A stretch of 64,000 nt of DNA from Hydrogenobacter sp. T-8 (GTDB lineage Bacteria; Aquificota; Aquificia; Aquificales; Aquificaceae), in NCBI RefSeq assembly GCF_011006175.1, contig NZ_CP048795.1, positions 1,542,491 to 1,606,490 of the forward strand, in the 5' to 3' direction. A program made the position numbers and the translations under genes. Shown here piece by piece: positions 8,921 through 16,351 of the stretch (within the stretch, counting starts at the first letter, position 1; each line of letters opens with the position of its first letter). Below the pieces are notes generated by a model that had not been told where the DNA came from, ran no database searches, and saw nothing but the letters and a program-made list of their open reading frames with translations.

Positions 8921-9293
8921 AGTGCCAGAAGTTTATTACCAGGTTTGCTCAAGCTGTCACTCGGTAAAGACCTTAAATCTTAAACAGGGACGCTCCGCAC
9001 CTGACCTTTCTGAGATAGCCTATAAAGCCAAGAAGGAAGGAGGCTTTGTTGCCTATATAGAAAGAAAGTATAAGGTTGACCCTTACGAATTTTTTCTATA
9101 TCCATCTAAGTATGTTCCCGAAATGGCTCTGGTAGAAGGGAAAATATATTCTAAGGATGTGGACGAGCTTATAACCTTCATTGACCAGATACCGCCAGCC
9201 AAAGGAGACGGTTATTTATGGCTTTTACCCCTGGTGTTGCTTGCCATAGGCTTGATAGTCTTACAAAGGAGGTTTAGAGATGGACGAGCTTGA
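8892..9293 (+). CDS. Tail-anchored monoheme cytochrome c domain, no signal of its own
   Basis: The frame contains CSSCH, a CxxCH heme c attachment motif, then a small cytochrome fold and a C-terminal membrane helix (residues WLLPLVLLAIGLIVL). The likely starts are ATG 8892 or 8898; neither leads to a signal peptide, yet heme c is attached only outside the cytoplasm. This is the main reason to suspect it is the C-terminal half of the 8621 gene. It may carry electrons to or from the TtrABC-like complex. It overlaps the V4R gene by 14 bases. Confidence 0.65.
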   Translation: MKMEVLPLIKVPEVYYQVCSSCHSVKTLNLKQGRSAPDLSEIAYKAKKEGGFVAYIERKYKVDPYEFFLYPSKYVPEMALVEGKIYSKDVDELITFIDQIPPAKGDGYLWLLPLVLLAIGLIVLQRRFRDGRA

Positions 9294-9765
9294 AGCGGTT
9301 TCAAAGATTAGGATTTTTCTGAGGCAAGAAGGCTTTATAGTGCCAAAGAAGCCGGTGCAAGAGTTTTACTCAAGCATAGTAAAGCTCTCTGGCTTTGGTA
9401 TAGGAGGCATACTAAACATGTCTGGTAGAAAGGCTGGAAGGATGGCTGGGCAGATACTGAAAGAATTTATAGGGAACCAAACGCCTTCTATTGAAGATAT
9501 AGAGCTTTATCTTAAAACCTTTCTCGAAGAAGCTGGTATAGGGATTGTTGACCGTTGGGAGAACAGGGAAGACAGGATAAAAATACATATCAAAGGCTCC
9601 GTTTTTGTGGGAGGGCAAGAGAGTAAGAAGCCCGTATGCATACCTTTGCAGGGTGCCCTTGCAGGCGTCTTTGAAGAGCTAACGGGTCTAAAATGGGAAT
9701 GCAGGGAGATAGAATGTATGGCACAAGGGAAGGAGTTTTGTATCTTTGAACTGGAGGGGAAGTGA
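9280..9765 (+). CDS. V4R (4-vinyl reductase) domain protein
   Basis: 161 residues. The C-terminal ECMAQGKEFCIFELEG is the typical V4R ending, with two Cys in a C-x-x-x-G-x-x-x-C arrangement. V4R domains bind small hydrophobic ligands or metals and occur as sensory or adaptor modules, including in bacteriochlorophyll and phenol regulators. The gene overlaps the cytochrome frame and is the last of the sigma-54-driven run. No DNA-binding domain is present, so a role as a cofactor-delivery or sensory accessory for the complex is only a guess. Confidence 0.7.
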   Translation: MDELEAVSKIRIFLRQEGFIVPKKPVQEFYSSIVKLSGFGIGGILNMSGRKAGRMAGQILKEFIGNQTPSIEDIELYLKTFLEEAGIGIVDRWENREDRIKIHIKGSVFVGGQESKKPVCIPLQGALAGVFEELTGLKWECREIECMAQGKEFCIFELEGK

Positions 9766-9777
9766 TAATAAAAACTC

Positions 9778-9815
9778 GGGACTGTTTCATCCATCGTGTA
9801 AAAATAAAGTGAGGA
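9778..9815 (+). repeat. 38-base direct repeat, copy 1 (IS256-end-like)
   Basis: This stretch, starting GGGACTGTTTCATCC and containing GTGTAAAAATAA, recurs at 11369-11406 in the same orientation with one mismatch (AAAGT against AAGGT). The two copies bracket the porin gene. The ending GTGTAAAA resembles terminal inverted repeats of IS256-family elements, but no transposase is nearby. Confidence 0.75.
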
Positions 9816-9833
9816 TGTATCTGTGAGAGCTGA

Positions 9834-9858
9834 GTAAAAAAGCCCCCCTTTTGGGGGC
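9834..9858 (-). terminator. Rho-independent terminator of the porin gene
   Basis: Read on the minus strand, GCCCCC-AAAA-GGGGGGC forms a strong hairpin followed by six T. It lies 21 bases beyond the porin stop codon and would end minus-strand transcription before it meets the V4R gene. Confidence 0.85.
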
Positions 9859-9879
9859 AACCTTTGTGGCAGTTGCGTC

Positions 9880-11154
9880 TTAAAATTCCATCTGAAGCCT
9901 TGCAAAGAGCTCATTTACGGATTTCTTTGCACCAGCGTTATACACAGCCCTTCCCGCATCACCAAGGCTTGCAATAGCACCACCAAACTCAAGGTTCATA
10001 TGCTTGCCAAGGTTTGCGGTGAAGGTAACTCCAGCCTCCGTTCCAAGGCTTTTGCCATTCCCACCCATGTCCTTATTAGACCTAAATGTTCCTACAACAC
10101 CTTGCACGGAAAAGCCCTTTGTTATAGGAACGTCCACCTTTGCTTGCACTGTTGTAAGACCGTATCCCCTATTTCCTGGCTCAAGCCCAAAGTCGTTCAC
10201 GTCAGATGGTCCATGTGGTGTGAAGATGTAGGTGTAAGCCCAGTAGCCTCCTGTGCCAAGAAGTTTATGAACTGTTTGGAAGCCATTTCCGTTATCTTTT
10301 CCGGAAGAGTAAACTCCAAGTAAGCTCACTCCAGCAGGACCAAACTTTGTAGATGCCTCAAGCCTTGCAAGCCAACCATTTGTAGAATTTTGTGCTATCT
10401 TACCAGTATTTGCAAGCACAACTCCATGGAGGGTAAAGGGTTCAAACTTCACAGTGACATGAGGTCCTATCCATGTTTGGTTGAGTGTGAAAAAGTCAGC
10501 CGAGGTGCAATTCTCACCTTTGCCGCATATCTTCCCGTAAGTCCCATAGTAGTGAAGTCCTGCGTTAGCTATACCAAACTGGGTGTTTAGGTCTAAGACC
10601 AAAAAGTGCTGGTCTTTATCCTTAATTGCTGTGTTCCTATAAAATACACCTTCAACAAGCCTTACATAGGCAGCTCTGTAGTCAAAGTTTCCCACCTTAC
10701 CAACGTAAGCTATACCGCCTACGTTAAGGTCCCAGTCTGCGGAGAAGAGCATCTGGTCAACTTGATCGTTCGCTGGAAGTATACCAGCCAAGACAGTGCC
10801 AGGACCTACTGGGAAGTAAAGATAGCCATACCTTATACCTCTTGCCTGAAGTCTGTTAAAGGCGTTTACAGCATAGGTATCCCTTGGGTCGCTCTTTGCT
10901 GGGGATGAGCCACCCCATCCGCCCCTGTACTCAATCTGGAAGAATCCACCAACACCACTTTCAGTTTTAACGTCAAAGTTGAGCCTAAGCCTTTGTCTGA
11001 AAAAGTCATACTGGTTGTTGGATTGAATGTTAGAGTTGTTGTACATGATCCTGTACTGGATGCCAAAGTCAATGTCTGCATCTCTTAGCTTAATGGCATA
11101 ACTTGGTGCCGCAAGAACTGCAGATAGCAAACAAGCTCCCACAACCTTCTTCAT
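9880..11154 (-). CDS. Outer-membrane beta-barrel porin, sigma-54 controlled
   Basis: 424 residues from ATG 11154, which follows a GGAGGTGAAAGC ribosome site; the longer frame to 11208 begins in the sigma-54 promoter. MKKVVGACLLSAVLAAPSYA is a Sec signal peptide. The rest is rich in Gly, Asn and alternating aromatic residues, ending in Phe (LQMEF), as in outer-membrane barrels. Substrate is unknown. Sharing its promoter with the ttrBCA-like operon suggests it admits the substrate of that enzyme to the periplasm. It is flanked by two direct repeats, which hints that the gene could have been moved as a unit. Confidence 0.8.
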   Translation of the reverse strand: MKKVVGACLLSAVLAAPSYAIKLRDADIDFGIQYRIMYNNSNIQSNNQYDFFRQRLRLNFDVKTESGVGGFFQIEYRGGWGGSSPAKSDPRDTYAVNAFNRLQARGIRYGYLYFPVGPGTVLAGILPANDQVDQMLFSADWDLNVGGIAYVGKVGNFDYRAAYVRLVEGVFYRNTAIKDKDQHFLVLDLNTQFGIANAGLHYYGTYGKICGKGENCTSADFFTLNQTWIGPHVTVKFEPFTLHGVVLANTGKIAQNSTNGWLARLEASTKFGPAGVSLLGVYSSGKDNGNGFQTVHKLLGTGGYWAYTYIFTPHGPSDVNDFGLEPGNRGYGLTTVQAKVDVPITKGFSVQGVVGTFRSNKDMGGNGKSLGTEAGVTFTANLGKHMNLEFGGAIASLGDAGRAVYNAGAKKSVNELFARLQMEF

Positions 11155-11192
11155 GCTTTCACCTCCGTAAGTTTTTCTTCGTCTTCTTTTTT

Positions 11193-11207
11193 GCAAAAAA
11201 CATGCCA
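11193..11207 (-). promoter_or_regulatory. Sigma-54 promoter of the porin gene
   Basis: On the minus strand the sequence is TGGCATGTTTTTTGC, identical in all 15 bases to the element at 3158-3172, and the start codon is the same 38 bases away. The predicted transcript start is near 11181. This exact match is the best evidence that both units answer to the same NtrC-type activator. Confidence 0.8.
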
Positions 11208-11224
11208 TCTATGGAAACAAGGTC

Positions 11225-11304
11225 TATCAAGGGTTTTAAGCTGAAAAGAAAAAGAAGAACTGCTCATAATATGAGCATAAAGTTCAAATCCTGAACACTG
11301 TTCA
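11225..11304 (-). promoter_or_regulatory. Candidate activator sites upstream of the porin promoter
   Basis: AAACCCTTGATA (11236 to 11225 on the minus strand) repeats the 12-mer found before the ttrBCA-like operon, but 10 bases (about one helical turn) nearer the promoter. Farther up is a perfect dyad TGAACAGTGTTCA (11304 to 11292, minus-strand reading), with a further GTTCA/TGAAC half-site at 11282-11286. The TGAAC half-sites also occur at 3091-3112. They are reasonable enhancer sites for an NtrC-type protein, unproven. Confidence 0.4.
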
Positions 11305-11368
11305 TTTTTTATTACCTAATGTTTATTACCTATGCTCAAAAAATAAGCAATGTTGGAAGGTTTCATTA

Positions 11369-11406
11369 GGGACTGTTTCATCCATCGTGTAAAAATAAGG
11401 TGAGGA
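11369..11406 (+). repeat. 38-base direct repeat, copy 2 (IS256-end-like)
   Basis: 37 of 38 positions match the copy at 9778-9815. It lies upstream of the porin gene in the 286-base gap before the NtrC-type regulator. Apart from the porin promoter region and this repeat, nothing else is evident in that gap. Confidence 0.75.
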
Positions 11407-11440
11407 GGTGTTAACGAAAAAAGTGGAACGATTAAGGTTT

Positions 11441-12778
11441 TTATTTTCCTTTTAGCTTAGATGTTAGCGTGTTTCTGGACATTCCAAGTATCCGAGCTAC
11501 TTTGCTTTTGTTCCCTTCAAACCTTTCAAGAAGCTTGTTTATGACTATAAGCTCTATTCTTTCAAGGAAATTTGCGAGCTCTTCCTCTGGGGTTCCTTGT
11601 AAGTAATTTTCTATAATAAGTTCAAGGTTCTCTTTTTTACCTTTCTCTAATTCTTTAAGCTCAAGGTCTATTTCTGTAAGCACTCCGTATCTTTTCTTTA
11701 TACATGCTCTGAAAACTACATTTTTTAGCTCTCTCACATTCCCAGGCCATGGATAGTTAATAGCTCTTTCTATAAATGAATTGTCCGCACCTTGCACACT
11801 TGTGCCAAGCTCTTTATTGGCAAGGCTAATAAAGTGTTCTACAAGGGGAGGTATATCTTCCTTCCTTTCTCTTAGAGGAGGGATATGTATGTGTATCTGG
11901 GATATTCTATAAAAGAGGTCTTCTCTAAATTCTTGTTTTTGAACAAGTTCTTTTATATTTCTGTTGGTAGCACATATAATCCTAACATCCGCATGTAGTT
12001 CTTTGCTTGAACCCAAAGGGTAGAAGCTCTTCTCCTCTATAAACCTCAGTAGCTTTGCTTGCTTACCATAAGGAAGCTCACCCACTTCATCCAAGAATAG
12101 AGTTCCACCCTCAGCTTGCTCCACTTTACCTTTTCTATCTGAAGCCGCACCTGTAAAAGCTCCCTTTGCATATCCAAAAAGCTCTGCTTCAAAAAGCTCC
12201 TTTGGTATGGCACTGCAATTTAAAGCAACAAAGGGCTTCTTTCCCCTTGCGGAGTTTGCATGTATAAGCCTTGCTACTATTTCTTTACCGACGCCAGTTT
12301 CGCCTGTTATAAGCACATTGAGATCGCATCCGCTCGCAACACCAGCTTGTTTAAGAACTTCAAACATCTCCTTTGATGCACATACCACACTTTTGGGCTC
12401 CAAAAGAACAGTCTTTATAGTGGGCTTTTGTGCGGTAACACCTTTTATAACCCTCAGCAACTCTTCAGCACCAAAGGGTTTTTTAAGCACATCAAGGGCT
12501 CCAAGCCTTGAAGCCTTGACTATCATATCGGGGTCAGTGTAAGCGGTTATAAAAACCACTGGTATGTTATGCCCTTTGGCTCTAAGCCCTTCTACCACTT
12601 CCACGCCGTTTTTGTTCAAAAGTCTAATATCCATTATGAGAAGCTCCGCTTCAGCAATATGCTCTTCCAAACCTTCAGGACTTAAAAAGGTCAACACATC
12701 AAAGCCTTCCTTAGAGAGCACCTTTTTTATTGCATGTAAAACAAGCCTCTCATCATCAACCACCAAAACCTTACCCAT
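11441..12778 (-). CDS. NtrC-family sigma-54-dependent response regulator
   Basis: 445 residues from ATG 12778, which overlaps the kinase stop by 8 bases; the frame to 12829 is an extension into the kinase gene. The receiver domain (1-115) has acidic D8/D9, phospho-acceptor D50 and K100. The AAA+ domain has Walker A GETGVGKE (159-166), the sigma-54-contact loop GAFTGA (206-211) and Walker B LFLDEVGE (227-234). A Fis-type helix-turn-helix closes the protein (NKSKVARILGMSRNTL). It activates sigma-54 promoters when phosphorylated by the kinase encoded just upstream. Its likely targets are the two matching promoters at 3158 and 11193. Confidence 0.92.
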   Translation of the reverse strand: MGKVLVVDDERLVLHAIKKVLSKEGFDVLTFLSPEGLEEHIAEAELLIMDIRLLNKNGVEVVEGLRAKGHNIPVVFITAYTDPDMIVKASRLGALDVLKKPFGAEELLRVIKGVTAQKPTIKTVLLEPKSVVCASKEMFEVLKQAGVASGCDLNVLITGETGVGKEIVARLIHANSARGKKPFVALNCSAIPKELFEAELFGYAKGAFTGAASDRKGKVEQAEGGTLFLDEVGELPYGKQAKLLRFIEEKSFYPLGSSKELHADVRIICATNRNIKELVQKQEFREDLFYRISQIHIHIPPLRERKEDIPPLVEHFISLANKELGTSVQGADNSFIERAINYPWPGNVRELKNVVFRACIKKRYGVLTEIDLELKELEKGKKENLELIIENYLQGTPEEELANFLERIELIVINKLLERFEGNKSKVARILGMSRNTLTSKLKGK

Positions 12779-14447
12779 TGAGGGGAACCTCCAGATAAAA
12801 CCTCGTTCCATAACCTTTTTTAGATTCAAAGGTAAGGTATCCCTTTAGCATGTAAGTGTATCTCAAAGCTATAGAAAGACCAAGTCCAGTTCCTCCCTTT
12901 TTTGTGGTAAAGAAGGGTTCGAATACTTTATTTTTCAAATCCTCATCTATGCCTGGACCATCATCCCACACACAAAAAACTAACATGTTCCCTTTGACTT
13001 TGGTCTCTAAACCCACATTTCCACCCACTTTAACTGCATCTACTGCGTTTTTAAGTAAGTTCACAAGTATAAGCTCCAAGTATCCTCTCTCCATAAAAAG
13101 GCTTATATCCTCTTGAATGTCTATTATAAAATTTATGCCTTTTTCTCTAAACAAGGGCTCAAAGAGATTGTGTATACCTCTTACAAGTTCTCCAACAGAA
13201 AATTGCGATTTTACTTCCTTATCCTGCCTTGCAAAGTTAAGCATGTTTATAAGAACTCTATCCACCCTCACTAAAGACTGTTTTACTACGTTAATATCTT
13301 CCTCATCCCATTCTTTCACATCCGCCAAAAGTCTTATGGGCAAGAGGGCGTTCTTTAGTTCATGGGCGAGTCCCACACTCATCTCTCCAAGAAGGCTAAG
13401 GTTTTCCATGAGCCTAACCCTTTTCTCCATCTCCTTTAGCTCACTTATATCTCTCATAGTAACAAGGTAAAACTCTCCTTTCCACATGAAGTTTAGAAGA
13501 ACATTAACCTTCCCACCTCTGCCTCTAAAGTAGCAGTCAAGTATTAGGCTCTCCCTTAAAGCCATAGCTCTTCTTAGCTTTGAACGCACCTTCGGGTCAC
13601 AGACTAAGATAATAAACCGTCTCCCTATAAGGTCTTTATATCTATAATGAAAATGGCTTATAACACTGTTTGCAAAAATTATTCTACCTTCCGTATCCAA
13701 AACAAAAATCATTTCGCCAAGGGAGTTTATAAGGTTGGAAAAGAAACTTCCTTCAAACCTTGCGTTTTCCAAAAGCCTCTCTATGTTTTTAAAGCTTTGA
13801 TATAAGTGGTTTGCAAATTCTTGAATTTCATCCTTTTCAATAAAGGACACAGGATAGACCTTTCCCTTTTCTGCATCTGTTGCCATCTTTAATATGCGTT
13901 TAAGCCTTCCGTATATCCTTAAAGATATTGAAAGTCCTAACATAAAACCGAACGTGGCAAAAAGGGAGGTAAAGCCTGCGGAAAACAACTTTATAGGCAT
14001 AAGAGAGTTTTCTACATAACTGTTATCTACTTTGAAGACAACCCTTCCTATAATTATATTAAAACTCTTTATGTCAACACTGACTTCTCCCTCCTGTGGG
14101 AAATAGTAAGTATATATGGGAAAACTTTGCGGTTTTGAATGTGCCAAAACAAAACCTTGAGGGTCAAGAATGGCAACATACTCTATACCCTTAAAATTTG
14201 ACCAAGCCTCCACCCGTTTAAAAATTTGCCAGTAATCTCCGTTAATGATAGCTGTTCTAAGGTTTCCTTCCTCCGCTTCAACGCCCTTTAAAATACTTTC
14301 TTCTATTTGCTTTCTTAAGAGGTCTTCTGAATATTTTATTATCAGATAAGACAACGGCAGAGAAACACACAGTATAACTGCAAGAAAAGTTATAGACAAT
14401 TTAAAGCCTATGCTTAATCTTAAGATTTTACTTATTAGAGGTGCCAT
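12771..14447 (-). CDS. Membrane sensor histidine kinase of the PhnD/HK/NtrC triad
   Basis: 558 residues. Order: N-terminal membrane helix, periplasmic domain of about 130 residues, second membrane helix, HAMP-like linker, PAS domain, HisKA with phospho-acceptor H362 in GLAHELKN, and an ATPase domain with NLLKNAVDA, DDGPGID and GTGLGLSIA. It probably reads the ligand state of the PhnD-like protein encoded immediately upstream (20-base overlap) and phosphorylates the NtrC-type regulator downstream. The arrangement resembles AioX-AioS-AioR (arsenite) and, with a PhnD-like domain separate and not fused, TtrS (tetrathionate). Confidence 0.9.
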   Translation of the reverse strand: MAPLISKILRLSIGFKLSITFLAVILCVSLPLSYLIIKYSEDLLRKQIEESILKGVEAEEGNLRTAIINGDYWQIFKRVEAWSNFKGIEYVAILDPQGFVLAHSKPQSFPIYTYYFPQEGEVSVDIKSFNIIIGRVVFKVDNSYVENSLMPIKLFSAGFTSLFATFGFMLGLSISLRIYGRLKRILKMATDAEKGKVYPVSFIEKDEIQEFANHLYQSFKNIERLLENARFEGSFFSNLINSLGEMIFVLDTEGRIIFANSVISHFHYRYKDLIGRRFIILVCDPKVRSKLRRAMALRESLILDCYFRGRGGKVNVLLNFMWKGEFYLVTMRDISELKEMEKRVRLMENLSLLGEMSVGLAHELKNALLPIRLLADVKEWDEEDINVVKQSLVRVDRVLINMLNFARQDKEVKSQFSVGELVRGIHNLFEPLFREKGINFIIDIQEDISLFMERGYLELILVNLLKNAVDAVKVGGNVGLETKVKGNMLVFCVWDDGPGIDEDLKNKVFEPFFTTKKGGTGLGLSIALRYTYMLKGYLTFESKKGYGTRFYLEVPLNG

Positions 14448-15288
14448 TTCTTTTCACATAATCAAGCATTTCTTCTATTGGCTTGTAAAACTCATCTCTT
14501 ACTGTCCTAAACCCAGATACGCCCAATACATTCAGTATCCTTCTACCTTCTTCGTCTTCCTTCATTTTAAGCAATGCATCTTTAATCCTCTCAACTGTTA
14601 GGTTGTCTAAACCTCTTCTGTATACAAAGGGTGTTATTGGAAAGGGTCCATACTTTTCCACCACCTTAATCTCCCTTTCCAGTCTTTTGTCAAGTCTTAT
14701 TGCCTGTTCGTAAACAAGGCTGTCCACACTTGCACCCTCTACGAATCCCTTATCCACAGCCAATATGGACTCGTAATGGGAATAGGTATAAACCACAGGT
14801 CTAAAAAACTCGTCAGCCTTTAATCCCTTCTTTAAAAGGATATAGGTAGGAACGAGGGAGCCTGAATTGGACTTTGGGTCTGAAAAGGCGTAAGGCTTTC
14901 CTTTAAAGTCTAAGAGGCTTTTGTAGGGCTTCTCCTTTCGCGTTATAACTAAGGAATAGTAATATGGCTTTCCCTCATGGTTAAGAGGAACAGCGAGTAT
15001 CTTATAACCATATCTTTCTCTACCCTCCACATAAGGACCTCCACATATGTATGCAATATCAACCTTGCCTATTGATAAAAAATAGTCCATTTCATCGTAA
15101 GACTTAGCAAAAACAGGCTTTAGTGCAAGTCCTGTCTTTTTCGAGATATAGTCTAAGAAGGAATATATACTTTCCGCATCTTCTCTTGTTATAACCGCGG
15201 TAAAGCCAACTTTTATGTCCCGTGCGTAAGCTGGGAGAACAGGTAATAAAACAAGAAGATATAAACTTACCGCTAAAAGCATTTTCAT
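14428..15288 (-). CDS. PhnD-like periplasmic oxyanion-binding protein
   Basis: 286 residues with an N-terminal signal peptide ending near AYA. The body matches the PhnD family of phosphonate/phosphite ABC binding proteins (KVGFTAV, VDIAYICGGPYV, AFSDPKSNSGSLVPTY). No ABC permease or ATPase gene is nearby; the gene is instead fused by overlap to a kinase gene. PhnD-type proteins in that setting act as ligand sensors, for example AioX for arsenite. On the minus strand TATAAT abuts the ATG at 15288, so the second ATG (15282, 6 bases beyond the box) may be the true leaderless start. Confidence 0.85.
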   Translation of the reverse strand: MKMLLAVSLYLLVLLPVLPAYARDIKVGFTAVITREDAESIYSFLDYISKKTGLALKPVFAKSYDEMDYFLSIGKVDIAYICGGPYVEGRERYGYKILAVPLNHEGKPYYYSLVITRKEKPYKSLLDFKGKPYAFSDPKSNSGSLVPTYILLKKGLKADEFFRPVVYTYSHYESILAVDKGFVEGASVDSLVYEQAIRLDKRLEREIKVVEKYGPFPITPFVYRRGLDNLTVERIKDALLKMKEDEEGRRILNVLGVSGFRTVRDEFYKPIEEMLDYVKRNGTSNK

Positions 15289-15337
15289 ATTATATTAGTA
15301 TACGCTTTTGAAGGTTAACCAATGGTGGTTTCAACTT

Positions 15338-16351
15338 TTACAAAGCCATATAAAAGTTTCCTTGCCGAGCAACCTTTCCCTGCATCTCAAGGTCTGAGAG
15401 TTTTACGCTTAGCTCAGAATATCTTAGTCCTGTAAGTAAAAGTAGCTCATCAAAGGTCTTCGGAGTGGACAGAAGGTCAAGGAGAGGGTCTTTCTGGACG
15501 TTTGCGTTGGGTATGCTTTCAAAGAGGTCAAGGGGGCTGTGTATTATCTTGGCTTTTCCACTGTTTACGAGGTTTATACAGCCAAGCCACCTTTGGCTTG
15601 CGGAGTTTCCTATGTATACCCAAAGAGGCTTTTTCTGTTTTACTGCATAGTCCGCAGTTATGAGTGCTCCGCTCTTTTGTCCTGCTTCTGCCACTACCAC
15701 CGCCTTGGATATAGCACTTATTAGCCTGTTTCTTCTGGGGAAGGTAAACTCCTCTGGGGGTGCATTGGGTAAAAACTCAGACACAAAGACCATGTTCTCT
15801 CCTCTTAGCTTTTGGAGATAATGAGGAATATTCAAAATACCCATACCAAGAAAGCAAACACTAAAGCCACCTGCCTGTAGGCACTCTCTGTGGCTATGAT
15901 AGTCGCATCCTATGGCACCGCCAGAGCACACTCCATATCCTCTTTGCACCAACTCTCTTACTAACTTACTGATAAACCAGAGGCTTTGTGTGTCTGGCTT
16001 TCTTGTGCCAACTATTGCAATAAGGGATGTGTTTTTCAAAGCTCCTGTAAGGAAAAGCACAGGTGGCGGGTCATCTATTTCTTTCAGAAGTGCTGGGTAT
16101 TCTTGGTCTTCAAGGGTCAGCCACTGAATCTTTTCCCTTTCTACCAGCCTTATGACCTCTTCTGGGTCAAAGGAAAGCTCTTTTTTGAAAAAAGCCCTTG
16201 TTTTCTCCTCGCCTAAAAGCTCTCTTATATCTTCGTAGCTTCCAGAGAGGATACTCTCTGCCTTTCCAAACCTCAGCCAAAGCCTTTTTATAGAAACCTC
16301 ACCGAGACCCTTTATAGCCTTTAGCAAAAGCCAGTTATACAGCCTTTCCAT
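15338..16351 (-). CDS. dprA: DNA-processing protein DprA (Smf)
   Basis: 337 residues. The Rossmann-like core is clear: IVGTRKP, SGGAIGCDYHSH, FPRRNRLIS and GALITADYA. A helix-rich N-terminal SAM-like part and a C-terminal winged-helix part (about 285-335) flank it. DprA loads RecA on incoming single-stranded DNA during natural transformation. It overlaps the end of moaC by 17 bases, although the functions are unrelated. Confidence 0.93.
   Translation of the reverse strand: MERLYNWLLLKAIKGLGEVSIKRLWLRFGKAESILSGSYEDIRELLGEEKTRAFFKKELSFDPEEVIRLVEREKIQWLTLEDQEYPALLKEIDDPPPVLFLTGALKNTSLIAIVGTRKPDTQSLWFISKLVRELVQRGYGVCSGGAIGCDYHSHRECLQAGGFSVCFLGMGILNIPHYLQKLRGENMVFVSEFLPNAPPEEFTFPRRNRLISAISKAVVVAEAGQKSGALITADYAVKQKKPLWVYIGNSASQRWLGCINLVNSGKAKIIHSPLDLFESIPNANVQKDPLLDLLSTPKTFDELLLLTGLRYSELSVKLSDLEMQGKVARQGNFYMAL

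Noticed and set aside
9772-9880. Possible riboswitch or small RNA between the V4R and porin genes
   Set aside because: The structure is explained by the porin's minus-strand terminator and one copy of the direct repeat; no further conserved fold seen.
11155-11208. Longer N-terminus for the porin, also starting MACFL
   Set aside because: Same reason: it is the translated promoter. Only the start at 11154 gives a signal peptide at the N-terminus.
14428-15288. PhnD-like gene as part of a phosphonate ABC transporter
   Set aside because: No permease or ATPase gene is nearby and the gene overlaps a histidine kinase gene, which fits a sensor.
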